Of a stretch of 64,000 bases of DNA, positions 52,931 to 61,827 are shown piece by piece. Source of the DNA: JAZKFT01 sp040386335 (GTDB lineage: Bacteria; Bacteroidota; Bacteroidia; Chitinophagales; Chitinophagaceae); assembly GCA_040386335.1 (NCBI GenBank), contig JAZKFT010000030.1, forward strand, positions 1-64,000, given 5' to 3'. A program made the translations under genes and the position numbers. The notes beneath the pieces were generated by a model. The model did no database searches, was not told the DNA's origin, and saw only the letters and a program-made list of their open reading frames with translations. The number at the start of each line of letters is the position of its first letter. The first letter of the stretch is position 1.

Positions 52931-53503
52931 ATGGCAAGTACTTCAGATATCAGCAAAGGCCTGATCATTAAATTGGATGGCAGCCTGTATAAAGTGGTAG
53001 ACTTTGGTGAAAATAAAACAGCACGTGCTGCCGCTAAAGTTTGGGCCAAACTTACAGGGGTGGATAATAACCGTTCCATAGAAAAAACCTGGAATAGTGG
53101 CGACGCCGTTTTCCCGGTGCGTGTAGAAAGGCATAATTACCAGTTTTTGTACAAAGACGAAAACGGGTACAACTTTATGCAGCAGGAAACTTTTGAGCAG
53201 ATAACACTGCCTGAAAGCATGGTGAATGCCCCGAAGTTTTTAAAAGACGGCCTGGAAGTGACCATGTTGGTAAACATGGAAACCGAGCAACCGATGAGTG
53301 TGGAATTGCCTGAAAAAATAGTGGTACTGGTAACTTACAGCGAGCCTGGTATGCGTGGCGACACGGCCACCCGTACTCTAAAGCCTGCTACTATTGAAAC
53401 AGGAGCTACGGTGAATGTGCCTTTGTTTGTAAATGAAGGCGAGTATATCCGCATCAACACCGCCAATGGCGAATATGTGGAAAGAGTGAAAGACCATGCG
53501 TAA
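52931..53503 (+). CDS. efp: Elongation factor P with a non-canonical tip loop
   Basis: A 190-aa EF-P of standard length. All three OB-like domains are recognisable: KGLIIKLDGSLYKVVDFG; FLYKDENGYNFMQQETFEQI and LPEKIVVLVTYSEPGMRGDT; and the C-terminal ATIETGATVNVPLFVNEGEYIRINTANGEYVERV. EF-P relieves ribosome stalling at polyproline. The domain I loop that usually reads PGKGxAxxR is here GENKTARAAAKVWAKL; alignment by position puts Lys29 where the modified Lys or Arg would be. Gene order efp-accB-accC is common in this phylum. Confidence 0.95.
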   Translation: MASTSDISKGLIIKLDGSLYKVVDFGENKTARAAAKVWAKLTGVDNNRSIEKTWNSGDAVFPVRVERHNYQFLYKDENGYNFMQQETFEQITLPESMVNAPKFLKDGLEVTMLVNMETEQPMSVELPEKIVVLVTYSEPGMRGDTATRTLKPATIETGATVNVPLFVNEGEYIRINTANGEYVERVKDHA

Positions 53504-53617
53504 GGGTAGGACGGCGGCTTAGCGTTTGCTTCTTAAATGAAGGTAAAAGTGTCCACCATCGTCTAATATTTATTGCAATGACAAATGACCATTGACCCAG
53601 TGACCTGGCTATATAAG

Positions 53618-53653
53618 ATTGGATAATTGTACTACAGTTATCCAATTTTTTTA
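53618..53653 (+). terminator. Terminator of efp
   Basis: ATTGGATAA / TTATCCAAT stem with an 11-nt loop and a following T-run. It separates efp from accB. Just upstream (53577-53606) is a TGACCATTGACCCAGTGACC word repeat. Confidence 0.8.
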
Positions 53654-53699
53654 TTTTGCCGTAAATCCAGATAAAAAGGGTGCAAAATCCAAAGCAGTT

Positions 53700-53712
53700 G
53701 CTTATTTTGCCG
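53700..53712 (+). promoter_or_regulatory. Possible accB promoter
   Basis: CTTATTTTGCCGC resembles the TAnnTTTG-CCG context of the rpsL and efp promoters. It lies about 70 bp before accB and after the efp terminator. A second TTATTTTGCCG is found at 53651-53661. Confidence 0.35.
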
Positions 53713-53780
53713 CCCCTGCCGTTGGGTAGGCATTCTTCAATTTCCAGGTTAATCATTTTTAAACTTTAACCGCTACCAGT

Positions 53781-54254
53781 ATGGACATCAAACAAATTCA
53801 GGAATTGGTCAAGATCATTAATAAGACCAATATTTCCGAGATCAGCATCGAAGAACAAGACTTAAAAATTACCATTAAGCAAAAGGAAGACGTGGTGCAA
53901 ACTTACATGACCGCACCCCAGCAGCCTATGTATTTGCCCCAGCCACAAGTAGCTGCGCCACCGGCAAGTCAGCCGCCGGTAGCTAAAGACGAAGCTCCTA
54001 AACCCGCTGGTAATCTCATCACCATCAAAAGCCCGATGATCGGCACATTTTACCGCCGCTCTACGCCCGATAAACCAGCCTTTGCCGAAGTGGGAACCGA
54101 AGTGGAACCAGGTAAAGTAGTTTGCATTATTGAAGCCATGAAACTTTTTAATGAAATTGAAAGTGAAGTAAAAGGCAAAGTGGTAAAAGTTCTGGTAGAA
54201 GATGCGTCACCGGTGGAATACGATCAGCCGTTGTTTCTTGTAGATCCTTCCTGA
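53781..54254 (+). CDS. accB: Biotin carboxyl carrier protein of acetyl-CoA carboxylase
   Basis: A 157-aa BCCP. The N-terminal helical/strand region (MDIKQIQELVKIINKTNISEISIEEQDLKITIKQ) leads to a Pro/Ala/Gln-rich hinge (about 45-78) and a biotinyl domain beginning IKSPMIGTFYRRSTPDKPAF. The biotin site is IIEAMKLFNEIES (Lys121). It carries carboxyl groups from AccC to the carboxyltransferase for malonyl-CoA synthesis. accC follows after 132 bp, an unusually long gap that is filled with word repeats. Confidence 0.97.
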   Translation: MDIKQIQELVKIINKTNISEISIEEQDLKITIKQKEDVVQTYMTAPQQPMYLPQPQVAAPPASQPPVAKDEAPKPAGNLITIKSPMIGTFYRRSTPDKPAFAEVGTEVEPGKVVCIIEAMKLFNEIESEVKGKVVKVLVEDASPVEYDQPLFLVDPS

Positions 54255-54378
54255 TAAAGTCATTTGGTCATTAGGTCAATAAGTCATTTCGTAATTTCAG
54301 GAGTGATTTTATGACTTGGTGACTTTTTCTTTTTTGCAAAAGAAATGACCATTGACTCAATGACTTATTGACCTAAAA
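54255..54378. repeat. Inverted GTCATTnGGTCA word repeats between accB and accC
   Basis: 54257-54290 holds AAGTCATTTGGTCATTAGGTC words. 54341-54375 holds the same words inverted (AAATGACCATTGACTCAATG). The two arms face each other around about 50 bp and could fold into an imperfect hairpin inside the accB-accC transcript. Confidence 0.7.
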
Positions 54379-54386
54379 TTAGCATT

Positions 54387-55724
54387 ATGTTCAAAAAGAT
54401 TTTAATAGCGAACCGTGGCGAAATAGCCTTGCGTGTGATACGTACCTGCCGTGAGATGGGTATTAAAACTGTAGCCATTTATTCAACTGCCGATAAAGAT
54501 TCGCTGCATGTAAAATTTGCCGACGAGGCCGTTTGCATTGGGAAACCACCAAGCTCTGAAAGCTACCTCAATATTCCGCATATTATGGCGGCGGCAGAAA
54601 TTACCAATGCTGATGCTATTCACCCTGGCTATGGATTTTTGGCTGAAAATTCCAGGTTTGCCGAAATCTGTGGCAGTCACGGAATTAAATTTATTGGGCC
54701 AACTCCGAGCATGATCAATGCCATGGGCGATAAAGTTACCGCCAAGGAAACCATGATAAAAGCGGGTGTGCCCGTGGTGCCGGGTGTGGAAGGTTTGCTG
54801 GAAAGCGTGGAGCATGCAAACGAATCTGCCAAAATAGTAGGCTATCCTGTGATACTTAAAGCCACAGCAGGTGGTGGCGGAAAAGGGATGCGTGTGGTTT
54901 GGGACGAAACCGAAATGGAAAAGGCCTACAGCACCGCAAAACAGGAGGCAGCCGCGTCTTTTAAAAACGATGGCATCTACATGGAAAAGTTTGTAGAAGA
55001 GCCTCGTCATATAGAAATACAAATTGCCGGCGATCAGTTTGGAACAGTCGCACACCTCAGCGAAAGGGATTGCAGTATTCAACGCCGGCATCAGAAGTTG
55101 GTAGAAGAAAGCCCTTCGCCTTTTATGACCCCGGAGTTGCGGCAAAAGATGGGAGAGGCCGCTATCAAGGCTGGCTCCTGCATCAACTACGAAGGCGTTG
55201 GAACAGTAGAATTCCTGGTGGATAAGCACCGAAATTTCTACTTTATGGAAATGAATACCCGTATACAGGTGGAACATTGCGTTACGGAGGAAGTGATCAA
55301 TTTTGACCTTATCAAAGAACAGATAAAAATAGCAGCGGGGATAGCCATCAGCGGTAAAAATTATGAGCCTACCATGCATGCCATTGAATGCCGTATCAAT
55401 GCGGAAGATCCCTACAATGATTTCCGTCCCAGCCCTGGGAAAATAACCGTGCTTCACACACCCGGAGGCCATGGAGTTCGTGTCGATAGCCATGTGTATG
55501 CTGGCTATACCATACCGCCCTACTATGATAGCATGATCGGGAAACTAATAGCCACTGCACAAACACGCGAAGAGGCCCTTGATACCATGTACCGTGCATT
55601 AAGTGAGTATGTAATTGAAGGTGTTAAGACCACGATCCCGTTCCATTTGCAACTCATGAAAAATGAACAGTTCCGAAAGGGGGATTTTAACACCAAGTTC
55701 CTCGAATCTTTTGAATTGAAATAA
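54387..55724 (+). CDS. accC: Biotin carboxylase subunit of acetyl-CoA carboxylase
   Basis: A 445-aa protein, the normal AccC length. N-terminal FKKILIANRGEIALRVIRTCREMGI; ATP-grasp with LKATAGGGGKGMRVV and EEPRHIEIQIAGD; active site GTVEFLVDKHRNFYFMEMNTRIQVEHCVTEEV; end GKITVLHTPGGHGVRVDSHVYAGYTIPPYYDSMIGKLIA. It carboxylates the biotin of AccB using ATP and bicarbonate in the cytosol. Confidence 0.97.
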   Translation: MFKKILIANRGEIALRVIRTCREMGIKTVAIYSTADKDSLHVKFADEAVCIGKPPSSESYLNIPHIMAAAEITNADAIHPGYGFLAENSRFAEICGSHGIKFIGPTPSMINAMGDKVTAKETMIKAGVPVVPGVEGLLESVEHANESAKIVGYPVILKATAGGGGKGMRVVWDETEMEKAYSTAKQEAAASFKNDGIYMEKFVEEPRHIEIQIAGDQFGTVAHLSERDCSIQRRHQKLVEESPSPFMTPELRQKMGEAAIKAGSCINYEGVGTVEFLVDKHRNFYFMEMNTRIQVEHCVTEEVINFDLIKEQIKIAAGIAISGKNYEPTMHAIECRINAEDPYNDFRPSPGKITVLHTPGGHGVRVDSHVYAGYTIPPYYDSMIGKLIATAQTREEALDTMYRALSEYVIEGVKTTIPFHLQLMKNEQFRKGDFNTKFLESFELK

Positions 55725-55862
55725 ATGATAGCCCTGCACCAAAACTGCAGGGTTTATTATTTATGGATCGTGTTGTAAAATGCGCCTCCTCTTGTACTAA
55801 TTGACGACTTATGCAAGATGTTGCGGTGTTTTGTATATTTGGGTTTAACGATTGTAGTCTTT

Positions 55863-56474
55863 ATGCATTGGTACGAAGAAGAAGTAAGCAGGATTGAAAC
55901 CGAAAAAAGCCAACTCAGCTACCAGCCCGAAATGATATTTTATGGAAGTTCTTCCATTCGGTTATGGGAAAACCTGTACAGTGATTTTAAAATGTTTTCA
56001 CCCGTAAATCTTGGTTTTGGTGGTTCTACATTAGAAGCCTGCGTTTGGTATTTTAAGCGCCTGATGGATGAATTTTGTCCCACACATATTGTGGTGTATG
56101 CCGGCGATAACGACCTCGGTGATGGCAGAAGCCCAACACAGGTCTTTAACTATTTCATGCAATTGACCGCCTGTATTAAAGAGCGGTTTCCAAAGGTGAC
56201 ATTTTCTTTTATTTCTATAAAACCCAGCCTTGCCCGCTGGCATATTAACGACCTGATAGCTGATACCAATGAACTGATACGGGAGGCAATCCGGCAACAA
56301 GGTAAAGGCGCTTTTTTTGTAAATGTGTATGAAAAAATGGTTGACAAAGACGGCTATCCCCTCAAAATGCTATACGATACAGATGGCCTGCACCTGAATG
56401 AAAAAGGATATGCTATATGGAAAGAAACACTCTTAACACATTTTTCATTAAATAATGATATTTTCATAACTTAG
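55863..56474 (+). CDS. SGNH/GDSL-family hydrolase
   Basis: 203 aa from the ATG at 55863 (MHWYEEEVSRIETEKSQL), the usual start of these short SGNH proteins. A longer frame from 55818 adds 15 hydrophobic residues of doubtful value. SGNH blocks: block I MIFYGSSSIRLWENL (nucleophile Ser), block II NLGFGGST (Gly), block III VVYAGDNDLGDG (Asn) and block V DTDGLHLNEKGY (Asp/His). Likely an esterase or lipase-like acyl hydrolase in the cytosol; substrate unknown. It is followed after about 40 bp by an alpha/beta-hydrolase gene on the same strand. Confidence 0.87.
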   Translation: MHWYEEEVSRIETEKSQLSYQPEMIFYGSSSIRLWENLYSDFKMFSPVNLGFGGSTLEACVWYFKRLMDEFCPTHIVVYAGDNDLGDGRSPTQVFNYFMQLTACIKERFPKVTFSFISIKPSLARWHINDLIADTNELIREAIRQQGKGAFFVNVYEKMVDKDGYPLKMLYDTDGLHLNEKGYAIWKETLLTHFSLNNDIFIT

Positions 56475-56516
56475 GACTCGCTGCGAGGCTGCAACTTGCA
56501 CTACCATCCTGTACTC

Positions 56517-57239
56517 ATGAAAAGAGAATACCTCAAATGGTTCAGCCCGGTGCTCAATAAAGAGATCGAATTGCTTGTTTTTGGCCATGGTGGCCAACCA
56601 GTAATTTTTTTCCCTACCCGCACTGCGCGTTTTTACGACTATGAAAATTGGGGTGTCATTGGTGCCTTAGGAGACAAAATTTCAAATGGACATCTGCAGG
56701 TATTTTGTGTGGATAGTAACGATATCGAGAGCTTTTATTCCAATACCCATCCCAGTGAAAAAATTAAGCGGCACCTGGATTACGAGCAATACATTTTGCA
56801 GGAAGTGATTCCACTTGTCCGCGAATACAATTCCAATCCTTTAACGGTGGCGGGATGTAGCCTCGGTGGCTATCATGCCGTAAACATCGCTTTCAGGCAT
56901 CCCCAGCATTTTAAGAAAGTAGTCGGAATGAGTGCCCGGTACGATCTTACACTGTCAGGGTGTAAATTCCCTGATCTACTCAATGGATATTTTGATGAGA
57001 ATATCTACTTCAACATGCCCAGTATGTTTGTCCCTAATATCACCGATGAAGAGACATTAAAGCTTCTCAGGCAAATGGAAATGGTCATCGTAATAGGCAG
57101 GGAAGATCCATTTCTCCAAAACAATGAACACCTGGCCAATTCTCTCGGCGAAAAAGAACTGGCCCACGATTTTCATGTCTGGAACGGTGAAGCCCACAGG
57201 TGTAAATACTGGCGCCAGATGGTACACCTGTATTTATAG
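56517..57239 (+). CDS. Esterase-family alpha/beta hydrolase
   Basis: 240 aa from the ATG at 56517; an upstream TTG at 56496 is possible. The sequence has KEIELLVFGHGGQPVIFFPT, the nucleophile elbow LTVAGCSLGGYHAVNIAFRHP, VIVIGREDPFLQNN (acid region) and a C-terminal WNGEAHRCKYWRQMVHLYL with the catalytic His. This matches the esterase D/antigen 85-like group. It has no signal peptide. The substrate is unknown. It lies directly after the SGNH hydrolase and before a methyltransferase. Confidence 0.85.
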   Translation: MKREYLKWFSPVLNKEIELLVFGHGGQPVIFFPTRTARFYDYENWGVIGALGDKISNGHLQVFCVDSNDIESFYSNTHPSEKIKRHLDYEQYILQEVIPLVREYNSNPLTVAGCSLGGYHAVNIAFRHPQHFKKVVGMSARYDLTLSGCKFPDLLNGYFDENIYFNMPSMFVPNITDEETLKLLRQMEMVIVIGREDPFLQNNEHLANSLGEKELAHDFHVWNGEAHRCKYWRQMVHLYL

Positions 57240-57342
57240 TGTACCTTTTTTTTAATGATGGAATGATGCACTCATAAACGCAGATTATTAACGCCGGGCC
57301 TCTTGTCAATTTTCCTTTTTTTTGCAGCACCAAAATTGATCA

Positions 57343-57843
57343 ATGGCCTATCTCAGCAATCTTGCGCGTAAAAAGAAACTTCGTTTTTTTATTGACCCAA
57401 TCCCGAAAACCGCAAAAGTGCTTGAAGTAGGGTGCGGCGGAAATTGGGTAAAAGAGTATATGCAGGCCAACGGTTGGCAAAGTTATACCGGCATTGATAT
57501 CGAAGGTAATCCGGACATAAAGGGCGACCTGAATAAATGGCGTGAACTAGGCCTGAAACCTTCCAGTTACGATGTCATCATTGCTTTTGAAGTAGTAGAA
57601 CATGATGATCTTTGGCAATCCTTTTTCGACCTATTGAAACCGGGTGGTCAAATAATGATCACCACCCCGGTACCCGGCGGAGATTGGGTGCTAAAAATAC
57701 TGGAGGCGATAGGCCTTAACCAAAAGCGGACCAGCCCACATACCCATCTTACCGATATTCGTAAAATAACAACATTCGACATGGTATTTTATAAGCAACA
57801 GATTGGGTTAAGCCAATGGGCTATCTTAAGAAAGCCGGTCTGA
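57343..57843 (+). CDS. Class I SAM-dependent methyltransferase
   Basis: 166 aa with KVLEVGCGGNWVKEYM (motif I), YTGIDIEGNPDIKGDLNKW (acidic loop), YDVIIAFEVVEHDD (motif IV region) and FFDLLKPGGQIMITTPVPGGDW (motif post-I). This is a UbiE/Methyltransf_11-like fold of short length. The acceptor is unknown; the context next to a GT-C glycosyltransferase (convergent) hints at sugar or lipid modification but does not show it. A TTTTTTTTGC stretch about 20 bp upstream may be its promoter. Confidence 0.82.
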   Translation: MAYLSNLARKKKLRFFIDPIPKTAKVLEVGCGGNWVKEYMQANGWQSYTGIDIEGNPDIKGDLNKWRELGLKPSSYDVIIAFEVVEHDDLWQSFFDLLKPGGQIMITTPVPGGDWVLKILEAIGLNQKRTSPHTHLTDIRKITTFDMVFYKQQIGLSQWAILRKPV

Positions 57844-57855
57844 GGTTTTGCCTGC

Positions 57856-59547
57856 TCAATTACAACAACCACTATCATTGTTGCTATCTCTGGCGGTTAA
57901 TGCCTGCATAAATTCATACTGTGTCTTATCCGATAGGTAATAGGCCCGGATATCACCAACCTGTTTTTGGATAGGAAAATATTGCTGGCTGTCAGGATGC
58001 TTTATTTTTTCAAGGAACCCAGGGGTACGTGCTGTAAACCCATGGTTGATAATGACCCAACCTGGGTGAAATACACTGTCCTGTTTTTCATAATACGGAA
58101 CAAATAATTTAAAAGGCGCAGGATCTAAATTATAGCAGTGATAGGCGGTGTCAAAATGGTGGAGCAGTTTCCAGCTGATCATATTTTCATGTTCGGGAAA
58201 ATAAAAATAATTGCCCGGGAGTTGCGCCGATATGGTCTGTGAATCTTTAAACCAATTGCTGTTTTGAAAGAAAAGCTGGTAAGGCATGTATAGCCATAAA
58301 AGCAAAGCAAAGCCCGCATGCCTGGTTCGAAAAAGAAGCGGGTTGTTTTTGGAAAATGCCAGCAGCAGGAAATAGGCTGAAAAAAGTCCATACATCATCC
58401 AATGCCATTTGTTATTAGTGCCAATAAAGGCACATAGGAGGAGCAACAATGAAACTGATAATAAGTACTTTGTCAGCAAGCCATTTTTTTCAAAAGCATC
58501 CTGGATAAACCGGGTGGCAATCAGTATCCCAAACGGATAGAGGAAGATAAAGTGCCTCGCATTAAAACAAAGCGGTTGGTAGCCTTTTAAAGAAAACGGG
58601 AAATACAACCCGAGCAGCAAAAGGATGATAAAGCAGGCTGCATCAAAGGGGATATTGCTTTTAAATTTTTTCTCCGCTACTAATCTGAATACAAGTATAA
58701 AAGCAGCAAGGATGACAGGGTAAAATCCCGTAGTGATAAATTCCCACCAAACGCCATATGTAAGTCTTACCACGAGGTCTTTTGCGGGAAGCAATGCATA
58801 ATTGCAGGGATTAAGGTAAGTGGAGTTTTGAATTTGGTGTACCCTGAATAAAAAGTCGCCGGTAAAATGCCAATACACTAGGCCACAAATCAAAACGCCT
58901 GTAATAAAGGTGGCAGTTATAATTGCAGCTGCCTTAATACCACTCTTGTCTTTCTGCCAGATGCCCAGGCAAATAATAAGCGGAACAAAAATGAGCACAT
59001 TTTCCTTGAAAAACATGCCAGCTAATATGATGCACCCAATCGATAGGTTCAAAAGAAAAAATTGAACCTTCGATTTTTCAACCATTACTTTTTTCCAAAG
59101 CAGGATAATAACAATCACTGTAAGCATCACAAACACATCGGGCAATATTCCCAATGTGGCTACATTTAAAACTGGATTAAAATAAAACAGGGAGCAGGCT
59201 ACCAGAACCGGCCCCGTGTCTTTTAACCGGCCCAGTTTAAACACGGTTAAATAACAACACAGGACAGTTACAACAAGAGTGGCAATTTGTGTTGTAAATG
59301 CGTTGATACCCCCAATAAAGTAAATAATTGCCTGGAAATAGACCAGGCCGGCCCTGGCAGAAAAAATATCCCCGGGTACAATAGGGCTGTAGGAACCTTT
59401 TAGAACATTCGCGGCAAGGTTCGCATAATGCAAATCATCCGTGCCGCTGAAGCCCTTGAAAAATAGCCATTTGGTCAGGAGATAAACAGCCGTAGCAAGC
59501 AGGAAAATACGCAGGTGGCTGGCTGACTTTTCTTGATTCATTTTCAA
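57856..59547 (-). CDS. GT-C-type membrane glycosyltransferase (ArnT/PMT-like)
   Basis: 563 aa with about 11-12 membrane helices and a soluble C-terminal part (about 420-563). An acidic motif early in the first external loop (FSGTDDLHYANLAANVLKG) fits the Asp-containing loop of GT-C enzymes that use polyprenyl-phosphate sugars (GT39/GT83-like). Such proteins glycosylate lipids or proteins on the outer face of the inner membrane. The C-terminus (SNNDSGCCN) is polar. Neighbours give no clear substrate. An alternative start is MNQEKS (Met3). Confidence 0.72.
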   Translation of the reverse strand: MKMNQEKSASHLRIFLLATAVYLLTKWLFFKGFSGTDDLHYANLAANVLKGSYSPIVPGDIFSARAGLVYFQAIIYFIGGINAFTTQIATLVVTVLCCYLTVFKLGRLKDTGPVLVACSLFYFNPVLNVATLGILPDVFVMLTVIVIILLWKKVMVEKSKVQFFLLNLSIGCIILAGMFFKENVLIFVPLIICLGIWQKDKSGIKAAAIITATFITGVLICGLVYWHFTGDFLFRVHQIQNSTYLNPCNYALLPAKDLVVRLTYGVWWEFITTGFYPVILAAFILVFRLVAEKKFKSNIPFDAACFIILLLLGLYFPFSLKGYQPLCFNARHFIFLYPFGILIATRFIQDAFEKNGLLTKYLLSVSLLLLLCAFIGTNNKWHWMMYGLFSAYFLLLAFSKNNPLLFRTRHAGFALLLWLYMPYQLFFQNSNWFKDSQTISAQLPGNYFYFPEHENMISWKLLHHFDTAYHCYNLDPAPFKLFVPYYEKQDSVFHPGWVIINHGFTARTPGFLEKIKHPDSQQYFPIQKQVGDIRAYYLSDKTQYEFMQALTARDSNNDSGCCN

Positions 59548-59647
59548 AGTAATAATACGCCAATTTAGGTGATTTACCAGCGCAGCATATTCCGCAGCTA
59601 CCTTCTTAGAACTCCTGTACAGCCATTTTATATGGATCCATGCCGGG

Positions 59648-60211
59648 TTACCCGAGACGCATCATCAACTCTTTGTCTATCAAAGTAAATAACCCTTCCG
59701 GGCGATACTGTCGCCATTCCGGTATTTCTTTCAATTCAATGTAACGATTCAGCTTCATTTTAATAAAGTCGTGCTGGGTGGCGGTTGGCATGTTCAGGCA
59801 TACGATCCAGCCATTTTCATCCGTTACGTTTTCATACCATTCTTCGTAGTATTCCCTGTCGCTGCTGTGAAAGTTGAGCACGTTTTCGGCTATTAAGATA
59901 AACTTTACAATGCCGTGTTTTTGCAGTCCGTCGGTCACATCACGCCGCAGGGTCATGATATCGTTTTCGATGGCATCGTTCCATTCGCCTATCAATTCTA
60001 TAATACAGAACTGTTGCTGGTAATCTGCAAAAATGATCTTAAGAAACAAGGTACGGCTACCCATATCGTCCCATTGAGGATGAATATAGTAGTTGTAGAT
60101 CGTTGTACTAAATTCAAACTCACTATAAGTTTGCCCGAAGAACGGGCTTTTTGGGTCCTCTTCACTGATGTACAAATCCCGCCAGCGATAATATGGTTCT
60201 ATGTCCTGCAA
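59648..60211 (-). CDS. Conserved hypothetical protein
   Basis: A 187-aa acidic, aromatic-rich cytosolic protein with no signal peptide: MQDIEPYYRWRDLYISEEDPKSPFFGQTYSEFEFS near the start, HPQWDDMGSRTLFLKIIFADY in the middle and DREYYEEWYENVTDENGWIVCLN later. It looks like a conserved Bacteroidota family, but I do not recognise a characterised domain. It lies downstream of the T9SS gene at 60419 on the same strand but is separated from it by a strong terminator and a hairpin repeat. Confidence 0.75.
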   Translation of the reverse strand: MQDIEPYYRWRDLYISEEDPKSPFFGQTYSEFEFSTTIYNYYIHPQWDDMGSRTLFLKIIFADYQQQFCIIELIGEWNDAIENDIMTLRRDVTDGLQKHGIVKFILIAENVLNFHSSDREYYEEWYENVTDENGWIVCLNMPTATQHDFIKMKLNRYIELKEIPEWRQYRPEGLFTLIDKELMMRLG

Positions 60212-60236
60212 TTAATGTAAAATTAACGGTGTTGAT

Positions 60237-60272
60237 AACCCTGTCAGGGCTGGTTTTCGCCCTGACAGGGTT
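60237..60272. repeat. CCCTGTCAGGG hairpin repeat, copy 2
   Basis: AACCCTGTCAGGGC / GCCCTGACAGGGTT, a perfect 14-bp stem with a TGGTTTTC loop. It belongs to the same family as 52707-52740 and lies just upstream of the hypothetical gene at 59648. Confidence 0.75.
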
Positions 60273-60363
60273 CCGGAGGGCCGGTATTTCATTTCGATTT
60301 TTCAAATTCCTGGAAGCGGTGGCCCGACTTCAAAAAGGCCATCACTCCCCAACTTCCAAAAAC

Positions 60364-60397
60364 AAAATTGGGCTATACAACCGTATAGCCCAATTTT
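60364..60397. terminator. Strong bidirectional terminator
   Basis: AAAATTGGGCTATAC / GTATAGCCCAATTTT, a perfect 15-bp stem with an AACC loop, 21 bp after the stop of the minus-strand T9SS gene. Confidence 0.85.
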
Positions 60398-60418
60398 AAT
60401 TTATGACAATTGCAAATT

Positions 60419-61618
60419 TTATTGCACCACGATCCTGCTTCCTAAAACCAGTTTTTTGTTAGCATCAATAACCCTTACAAAATACATACCCTTTGCAAGT
60501 TTGCGGTCAGCATTCAGTACCATTGTCTGGCCTTTACTGTTGATGGTCACCTGCTTGCGGGTAATGGCTTTGGCTGTTTGGTCGGCTAGTTCTACCGTAT
60601 AGTTACCAGAACCCATCTTGTCGAAAGAAACAATGATGCGGCCATCTGTTACAGGGTTTGGATAAATACTGATCTTATCATTACCCACTTCCCTTTCTTC
60701 GATAGTCACCATTTTGTTGAGTGAGTTATCCACTTCGCTTTGGCCATAAAGGTTGCTCGTGGCAAGATCACTTGCATTGAACACATCTGTATTGTCGCCC
60801 AATTGTTCAGCTTTAAGGGTTTTCATATCCACTGTAAAATACCCTTTGGTGTAAGCAGCACCACTTACGATCACTTTACCATCGGCATTTACAGCAGCAC
60901 CATTACAAGTAAAGTCAGCAGGCAAACCGTCGATATGACCTATATAAGTGGCTATACGATTGGTTGGATTTACTTTAAAAACGTTCTGCCTCATGGTGAT
61001 CATGTACAGGTCACCGTAAGCATCTGCGATCATATCGCCACCCCAGCTGCTGCAGCGGTTGTGTACGCTAATACCTCCATTCGTTACATCATCCACCAGG
61101 CCACCTAAATTTTCAACACTGGCTTTTTTACCAGTACCAAATTTTACAAACATGTTGGCATCATTGGTAATAGCATAACCATTTCCATCGGAACCTATTA
61201 CCATGCGGGTAAAATTAGTGGCTTCCATATCGGCCTCATTTAGCTTCTGATCAAAACTCAACTGGTAGGCTGTAGGATTTTTATCACCAAGATTAATGTA
61301 GCGGATTGCACCCGGAGTAAACATCGGGGCAAAATAAAGGCGGTTATTTTTTTTGTCGAAAGCCAAAGCAGCAGCGCCATTGTTATAAGCGTAACCTTGC
61401 GGATAAGAAGGCGACAGCTTTACATTAACAATGTTTTCCGCTTTACTTCCATCATAAGTAAGGCCTTTGATCTCTCCTGTCTTTAGATCCACCTGCTGAA
61501 TCTGGTTCCAGTTATAGCCACCTTTACGGGCATCTGTCAGGGCATAAGCTTTGTCGGATTGTTGTGCGTTTGCGGCGATTACAGCGAGCAGTGCGAGGGG
61601 TAAAAATTTCTTCTTCAT
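60419..61618 (-). CDS. Secreted protein with T9SS sorting domain
   Basis: 399 aa from the ATG at 61618 (MKKKFLPLALLAVIAANAQ, a clean signal peptide); a longer frame to 61732 precedes the signal and is discarded. The mature protein has a propeller-like region (GEIKGLTYDGSKAENIVNVKLSPSYPQGYAYNNGAAALAFDKKNNRLYFAPM ... GDLYMITMRQNVFKVNP). It ends in a T9SS type A domain (about 310-399: ISIYPNPVTDGRIIVSFDKM ... KGMYFVRVIDANKKLVLGSRIVVQ). No catalytic motif is seen. The protein is surface-attached or released. Confidence 0.85.
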   Translation of the reverse strand: MKKKFLPLALLAVIAANAQQSDKAYALTDARKGGYNWNQIQQVDLKTGEIKGLTYDGSKAENIVNVKLSPSYPQGYAYNNGAAALAFDKKNNRLYFAPMFTPGAIRYINLGDKNPTAYQLSFDQKLNEADMEATNFTRMVIGSDGNGYAITNDANMFVKFGTGKKASVENLGGLVDDVTNGGISVHNRCSSWGGDMIADAYGDLYMITMRQNVFKVNPTNRIATYIGHIDGLPADFTCNGAAVNADGKVIVSGAAYTKGYFTVDMKTLKAEQLGDNTDVFNASDLATSNLYGQSEVDNSLNKMVTIEEREVGNDKISIYPNPVTDGRIIVSFDKMGSGNYTVELADQTAKAITRKQVTINSKGQTMVLNADRKLAKGMYFVRVIDANKKLVLGSRIVVQ

Positions 61619-61700
61619 ATTGTCTTTTTTTGGTTTGGAATTTTCTGAGAGAAAAGTTACGGACAAATCCATAATCTCTGCAATTTTTTTCAAAAAAAAA

Positions 61701-61719
61701 TCCCGGATCCATACCGGGA
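61701..61719 (-). terminator. Terminator downstream of murQ
   Basis: TCCCGG / CCGGGA stem with a 7-nt loop; on the minus strand it is followed by a long U-run (A-tract before 61701). It lies about 160 bp after the murQ stop, with a word repeat between. Confidence 0.6.
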
Positions 61720-61827
61720 AACAATTATTCACCCTCCCTGGCCCTCAATTATAGGGTAACTACCAGGAAACTAACAGATTGAAAATGAATTCGCAGTTAT
61801 ATCTGTTTTTTCTGATCATACGAATGC

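Noticed and set aside
54483..55493. Minus-strand ORF of 336 aa over accC
   Set aside because: accC on the plus strand is unmistakable; the antisense ORF is a codon-bias artefact.
61619..61732. N-terminal 38-residue extension of the T9SS gene
   Set aside because: It covers a terminator-like hairpin and lies before a clean signal peptide starting at 61618.
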